Shown: positions 58,475-64,000 of the stretch, one piece after another
Position numbering within the stretch: the first letter of the stretch is position 1
Layout of the letters: each line of letters starts with the position of its first letter
Origin: Molossus alvarezi
Taxonomy: Eukaryota > Chordata > Mammalia > Chiroptera > Molossidae
Length of the DNA stretch: 64,000 bases
Reading direction: 5' to 3'
Assembly: GCA_037176705.1 (NCBI GenBank)
Contig: CM073898.1
Coordinates: 40,946,988-41,010,987 of the forward strand
Made by a program: the position numbers and the translations under genes
Notes under the pieces: generated by a model
What the model was told of the DNA's origin: nothing
What the model saw: only the letters and a program-made list of their open reading frames with translations
Databases searched by the model: none

Positions 58475-58980
58475 ACCTTTTGAACCATTTTAAAGTGCAC
58501 AGTTTTGTGGCATTGAGTGCATTCACATTGTTCTGCAGCCATCACCACCATCCAGCTCCAGAACTTGTTCATCTTGTAAAACTGAAACTCTGTACCCATT
58601 AAACTAAAACTCCTCATTCCCTCCTCTCGTACCCTGGCAACTAACATTCTACTTTCTGTCTCTATGCATGTGACTACTCTAGGTACCTCATATAAATGGA
58701 ATCATACAATTGTTCTTTTGTGACCAACCTGTATCACTTAGCATTATGTCTTTAAGGTTCATCTATGCTGTAACATCTATTAGAATGTCCTTCCTTTCAT
58801 AGACTCAATAATATTCCATTGTTTGGGTGGATAGAGAGAGAGAGATCACATGTTATTTATTCATTCATCTGTCCATGTGCACTTGAGTTGCTTCACCATT
58901 CGGCTATTGTGAGTAATAATGCTATAAACATGGGTGTACAAATATCTGTTCAAGTCCCTACCTTCAATTCTGAAAGGTTA
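58475..58980 (-). repeat. Ancient L1M 3'UTR/ORF2 fragment, reverse strand
   Basis: 'tttaaagtgcacagttttgt', 'gccatcaccaccatccagct' and 'aactctgtacccattaaact' are classic old L1M blocks on the minus strand. It ends near 58,980. Confidence 0.8.
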
Positions 58981-59214
58981 TTTTTAAAAAACAAAATAGT
59001 AAATGTACATTTTCAAAACCTACCCTCTGCACAGGCATCTTGAAGTTACCAACTACAAATTAAAATGAAGATGATCAATTTGAAAGTGAAACAGAGGAAA
59101 TCCCCAAAGCTCATCACTTCCTTTTATTATTCTGGCTTCTTTACTTGACAGCCAAAAATAAACATTAGAAGTAAAAAATTTATTTTTCTTGGACTCTAAG
59201 ATTTACATGAAAGG

Positions 59215-59425
59215 ATTAGTACAGTCAGCTGCCAAAGTGGGTCAGCTGAGAACAACCCCTGACCACCTTTACTAAGTAGATACAAGTACACCCCATTGTA
59301 GTGCACTTCCATGTTGCATTTTTTACTGATTGAAGGGAAGACCCTCCACCAGCAAAATGATTATAACTCACTTTACTACAGTGGTCTGGAACCGAACCAG
59401 CAATATATCCAAGATGTTTGAAGGG
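59215..59425. repeat. TcMar-Tigger fragment
   Basis: 'gaccctccaccagcaaaatg' followed by 'gtggtctggaaccgaaccag' and 'caatatatccaagatg' matches the end region of Tigger elements, presumably an internally deleted copy. Confidence 0.6.
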
Positions 59426-59764
59426 ATTGGCCATGCTCAGGCTGACGTAAACAACCAAGTTATTGAAATATGGAGGTTTACTAGAAAAAGGAAAGAAATC
59501 TGTAATCCCACAACTGAATACTAATGGCAAACAGATAATTAGCTGGTAAGAAATATTTTTCTCTCAGGAAAAATCTGGAAAGGGAGAGACAAAAGAGCAG
59601 TTCTAAAATAAACATACATTTAAGGGAATTGTGGTTGTTGGTGTAAATGGGTCTCAGGTTTGCAAAGCACCATTCACACTTGTGAATAGTTTGAGGGTTC
59701 AGTATAGATATATTCCAATTTAGAGGTTGAAAAAACAGTGTAAGAAAGCAGGAAAAATCAGGAA

Positions 59765-59803
<39 letters not shown>

Positions 59804-60439
59804 TTCTCTTAGAATAATTAAATTAAATAATCTGTTAGAGTGTAATATAATTTGGTAGTGAGAGTTTAAATTCAGTGGATTTATAAAGTTCAATAATCAG
59901 TCTACTGAGAAGACATTCTCATTGGCTTTAATAGTTTTATTTTTGGTGGGAAAGGGAATCATGGCATTCTGGATATTTTACTTTGGAATTATTCTTCTAA
60001 AATTGGACCTGTCCAACTTTATTCCTAGCCAGCCTACATACAGATCCTGTTGAAGCTAATCTATCACCTCTGGTATAAAGGCCAAATACCCTACAGATAT
60101 TTTATTTCAAGGTTTTGATGCTCTCATGAAGACCTGACTCCTAAAATTCTAAGATCTTAAGGTGAAGACAGCAGCTGGACTCACTGATATTCGACCACTG
60201 ATGCATGCTAAGGGTACTGCATTTAGTTGTTTAATGTGACAGCCATTTAAGGAAAAGAATCAATAATTTGGGGAGTTAAGGATTCTCTAGAGATTCAAAT
60301 ATAGAGGAAAAACCTTTATTATAAACCAAATACAAATATAGGTCTATGGACCTTGTTTTATTTGCCTGGGCATTAGCTTATAGAATAAAATCAGAAAGAC
60401 TGGGAGGTAAGGTGTCTCTTCTGGGCAAAGGACATCACA
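59426..60439. other. Unassigned stretch with GT repeat
   Basis: A (GT)n array at 59,766-59,802. Nothing else recognised. Confidence 0.5.
59766..59802. repeat. (GT)n microsatellite
   Basis: About 18 GT units. Confidence 0.95.
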
Positions 60440-60452
60440 TCTAGTTGCTTTT

Positions 60453-61639
60453 CTTTTTTAATTTTAATTTTTTATTTATTAATTTGTTTTTGTTACAGAT
60501 GTTTCTCATTTTTCCCCCATTGACACCCTCCTCCCCTTCCCCACACCGGCCACATCCCCAGCTTTGTTGTCTATGTTCATTGGTCATGCATACATGCATG
60601 TAAGTTCTGTGGTTTATCTCTTCCCCCACAACCCCCGCACTCCTCTGAGGCTTGTCAGTCTGTACCCTAACTCTATGTCTCTGGGTTAATTTTGTTCAGC
60701 AGTTTGTTTAGTTCATTATATTCCACAAATAAGTGAGACCATGTGATATTTGTCTTTCTCTGCTTGGCTTGTTTCACTTAGCATAATACTCTCCAGGTCC
60801 TTCCATGCCATCTCAAAGGATAAGAGATCTTTCTTTCTTATAGCTGCATAGTATTCCATTGTGTACATGTACTGCAGTTTTTAATCCACTCATCTACTGA
60901 TGAATGCTTGGGTTGTTTCCAGATCTTAGCTATTGTAAATAGTGGTGCTATGAACATAGGAGTACATATATTCTTTCTGATTGGTGTTTCAGGCTTCTTA
61001 GGGTATATTCCCAGCAGTGGGATCACTGGGTCAAATGGCAGTTCAATTTTTAATTTTTTGAGGTAACACCATATTGTTTTCCATAGTGGCTGCACCAGTC
61101 TGCATTCCCACCAGCAGTGTACTAGAGTCCCCTTTTCTCCACACCCTCGCCAACACTTGTTGTTTGATGATTTTTTGATGGTGGCCATTCTGAAAGGTGT
61201 GAGGTGATACCTCATTGTTATTTTAATTTGCATCCCTCTGATGATTAGTGATGTTAAATGGAACTCATGAATTCATAAAAATTCTATAAGAAAATGTAAG
61301 CAACAAAATCTCAGACATCATACGCAGCAGCATTTTCACTGATACAACACCTATAGCAAGAGAAACAAAGGAAAACATGAATACAGGGACTACATCAAAC
61401 TAAAAAGCTTCTGCATAGCAAAAGAAATAGCCATCGAAACAGAAAGGGATCACACTATATGGGAGACTATAATCACCAATGATGCATCAGATAAGGGGTT
61501 AATTTCCCAAATATATAGAATGCTCATACAACTCAACAAGAGGAAGACAAAGAACCCAATTAAAAAATGGGCAGAGGACCTAAATAGACACCTCTCCAAA
61601 AAGGATATACAAATGGCCAAGAGACATATGAAGAAATGT
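60453..61639 (-). mobile_element. 5'-inverted (twin-primed) L1 insertion with exact 13-bp TSD
   Basis: From 60,453 to about 61,252 the L1 3'UTR and ORF2 C-terminus lie on the minus strand (60,838-61,233 encodes '[20 protein letters not shown]'). From about 61,258 to 61,639 the preceding part of ORF2 lies on the plus strand (61,520-61,639 encodes '[20 protein letters not shown]'). The two pieces meet on the L1 map at the 'aagaaatgt/tcatcatcac' point. The flanks tctagttgctttt are identical at 60440-60452 and 61640-61652. This is the expected product of twin priming. Confidence 0.95.
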
Positions 61640-61652
61640 TCTAGTTGCTTTT

Positions 61653-61990
61653 TAACTGAACCATCCTTGTCCTTAATCTCATGTTACACTGAACATTGTA
61701 TAAAGTATAGTACAATGATTAAGAGCACAGGTTCTGCAGCTAGACTGCTTGGGTTCAAATGTTGTCTCTGTTGCTTCCAAGCTGTGTGAACTCAGGCAGG
61801 TAACTAAACTGCTCAGAGCCTCAGGTTCATCTATTTAAAAAAAAGGGGGGGGGTGGAGTGGGGAGGACAATAATACACATCTCTCTCTTTTTTTCTCAGT
61901 ATTTAATGAGTTCATATCTATAAAGCAATTAAAACAGAGCCTGGGACATATTAATAGTTCAATACATGGTAAGCTACCACTATTGCTATC
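61653..61990 (+). repeat. MIR SINE with A/G-rich insertion
   Basis: 'tgattaagagcacaggttct', 'gactgcttgggttcaaatgt' and 'cctcaggttcatctatttaa' are MIR blocks. An a/g run (61,838-61,865) interrupts. It ends 'gcctgggacatattaatagt'. Confidence 0.85.
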
Positions 61991-63095
61991 ACTATGGTTT
62001 CCTTCCTTCATTTGATATCTTAACAAGATTTCAAAAGCCAATTTTAGAGAAAGCCCGAATTGAAGAACCAGACAAAGGACGAAAATCTTAGACAATTTAA
62101 AAAATTTAAATATTTATTGTATTTTAACCATTTCTAAGTTAAATACCTTTTATCTACCTTTGGATTCATTACTCAGAACTATTCTGTTTATTCTGTTCAT
62201 ACAAAAGTCATGGTTTATCTTATTGTCTAACTTATATTGATGGACAGCCAAGAATTGTGGCATGAACTTTTTTCCAGAGACAGAATGAATTCTCCAGCTG
62301 GATTAAAGATGCCCTTCTATGTTGGAATGCTTTATCCTGGTGTTTTTCATGGTTGGTTCAGTTTACCAGAAAAAGGATGCCAGTTGGGTGGCTTTTATAG
62401 AAAAGGTGAGCTTCTGCTGGAGACATGGAAAAACCTTTAGCCTGACCTTTGCAGTTCACTGGCTCCTGTATTAGCCTTTCCAAGTCGTCTCCTTTATCTA
62501 ACTTTTGCTCCTGTACTCCAGTCCCTTTTCATCTAATTTATAAGATGTACAAAGCATACATCAGTTTGTAATGGTCCCTGTGATTTCAGTATAGATGACT
62601 ACTTCTTATGCATTAAATAATGTTCAATAAAACTATGTGTAAATGAAATAAAATGTGACTCTACTGGGGGATTTTAATACTTCAACTATTGCGAGTCTTT
62701 CCCCTTTCAATGTATTCTGTCTCACTTGTTCCATTATATTATAGAGACGTGCAAAGTGAAAATTGCCCAGCATATTTTCCCTTCTGAGAGAATAATAGAA
62801 AAATCTATGAATTGGTGAGATTATTGGAATGTTTGTTACCTAAGAGCTAGTGTTGCCAGTGGGACCAATGGCGTGTGTGAGAGAGAGATTGAGGGAGGGA
62901 GAGAAAGTGGTTAGTATATAATTTATGTAATTAATTTTTATAACATGAAAACAGCCTAGATATCTAGCTAACAAAAGTTCATGTGATTCCTCTGAAGACT
63001 TCTGATCCACAATATTCTTCCTATGAATATAAAACCATGAATGATGGGCAGGTTTGAAATAGTTTGGAATTCATGGATGAAGCTTGTTAGTATTG
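61991..63095. other. Unassigned stretch; exon-like ORF at 62,237-62,440
   Basis: A 67-codon open frame (MMDSQELWHELFSRDRMNS...) overlaps a segment with acceptor-like ttttttccag (to 62,277) and donor-like gtgagc (from 62,406). An 'aataaa' lies near 62,627. No similarity recognised. Confidence 0.3.
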
Positions 63096-63110
63096 GTATA
63101 TGCAGTATTT

Positions 63111-63373
63111 TTTTATTTTTTTATTTTTTTATCCTCACTCGAGGATATTTTTCCATTTTTTGTTCAGGTAGAATGGGAGGGAGAGAGAGAAACAGAGAGA
63201 GAGAGAGAGAAATATCGACGTGAAAGGGACACATCGAGTGGCTGCCACCCACACAACCAACCTGGGCCGGGGACAAACTGCAACCGAGATACTTGCCCTT
63301 AGCAGGAACCAAACCCAGGACTCTCTGGACCGCAGGCCGACTCTCTAACCGCTGAACCAAACTGGCCAGGGCA
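63111..63373 (-). mobile_element. VES SINE with 15-bp TSD, reverse strand
   Basis: The head complement 'accaaactggccagggc', (GA)n and tail complement 'atcctcactcgaggatattt' are present. The flanks gtatatgcagtattt (63096-63110) and gtatatgcagcattt (63374-63388) differ at one base. Confidence 0.95.
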
Positions 63374-63388
63374 GTATATGCAGCATTT

Positions 63389-64000
63389 TAAGAGTTAGTA
63401 TGGTTCTATGTTAGTTTTAGAATGTATTGACCTTAATGGAATAAAAAAACATTTAGTACTTTTCATACAGTCTGATGGCAAGAGGGAAATCTTTCTTTGT
63501 TGACTGTTGAAGGAATAAAAATCTATAAGTTTTAGTGGGTTTGTGCTAACCTGTGGCTATATAGCTTTACACTTTTATTTAAATGAAGTAATAATACATT
63601 AAATAATTATGCCCTTTTATGCAAATTAAGTATGCCCTTTCCATTTTAACCTTTTCTTTTGCAAATTGTCTAGCACCTCCATCCCATCATATTCCAAACT
63701 TAAGGGCACTAATCAAGGATGACCAGTGACAGCAGAATGAGAAAAATCTTTATTGGAGGCCAGTGACAATCCAGAGTACAATAGAAAGGCAAAATGCCTC
63801 TTCAATCAACCCCATAAACATAAGTAAGGTCCCTCAAGTATTCAAATTACATCTCTAAAAAGGTATCAGAAACAGGTAGTGGTGAGAAGACTTCTACGGA
63901 GTTTGAGCAACAGCTATGGTTGATAATGCAACTTCTAAAATTACAGAATATAAATCCAAAGCAGTCTTCTAAACAACAAAACCTGGATTTCTCCTATTTA
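63389..64000. other. Unassigned stretch
   Basis: No recognisable feature up to the window end. Confidence 0.5.

Noticed and set aside
1..64000. CRISPR array, bacterial operon, phage or plasmid features
   Set aside because: SINEs, L1s, MIR and L2 repeats show the window is mammalian. No regularly spaced repeat array is present.
1..64000. Endogenous retrovirus
   Set aside because: I found no LTR pair, primer-binding site or gag/pol/env reading frame. A few LTR-textured blocks (5.6-6.1 kb, 20.2-20.6 kb, 46.2-46.6 kb) were too weak to call.
1..64000. Helitron elements
   Set aside because: I looked for the bat Helitron start and end patterns and saw none. Short degraded copies could still be missed by eye.

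Overview
This window is mammalian nuclear DNA, almost certainly from a bat. The strongest clue is about twenty tRNA-derived SINEs of the bat VES type. They open with a tRNA-like head (gccctggccggtttggctcag), carry pol III A- and B-box motifs, have a CT-rich 3' half and end in (A)n. Younger L1 insertions, one near-full-length hAT transposon with SPIN-type ends and two short non-autonomous hAT elements fit a yangochiropteran bat. I cannot resolve the family. I recognised no Helitron, which argues weakly against a Myotis-like species.

I found no host protein-coding gene, rRNA or functional tRNA gene. The window reads as intergenic or deep intronic DNA, AT-rich and dense in repeats. The only long open reading frames belong to transposable elements.

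Layout. 1-1868: L1 5'UTR, ORF1 and 3' end joined without ORF2 (a HAL1-like half-L1). 2.0-6.2 kb: old repeats (VES, MIR, L2) and unassigned DNA. 6.24-8.77 kb: decayed 5'-truncated L1. 8.8-13.3 kb: AT-rich DNA with ancient L1 remnants. 13.3-22.4 kb: SINE-rich, with an nhAT element, an L1 3' end with a long (CTTT)n tail, and several VES copies with clear target-site duplications (TSDs). 22.4-24.3 kb: ancient L1M. 24.3-30.9 kb: mostly single-copy DNA with VES, MIR and L2. 30.9-32.5 kb: fossil Charlie-type hAT and a Tigger fragment. 35.68-38.17 kb: a young L1 with a 16-bp TSD, a pure poly(A) tail and an intact 755-codon reading frame that starts in host DNA. 41.2-44.1 kb: the SPIN-like hAT, 2,888 bp with an exact 8-bp TSD and a broken transposase, inserted into an old L1M. 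44.4-56.3 kb: VES, MIR, L2 and a second nhAT. 57.9-61.7 kb: a direct repeat, L1M and Tigger remnants, and a textbook 5'-inverted (twin-primed) L1. 61.7-64 kb: MIR, a possible exon-like ORF and a VES.

The elements interact mechanistically. VES copies have A-rich tails and TSDs of about 11-19 bp, as expected from mobilisation by L1 machinery. The HAL1-like element shares its 3' end with one of two L1 3'-end types present here. The short nhATs have hAT-type ends and would depend on a transposase supplied in trans. I see no convincing undescribed system. The most interesting items are the SPIN-like element and its internal repeats, the HAL1-like element, the host/L1 chimeric ORF, the twin-priming structure and one CpG-bearing exon candidate at 34.43 kb.
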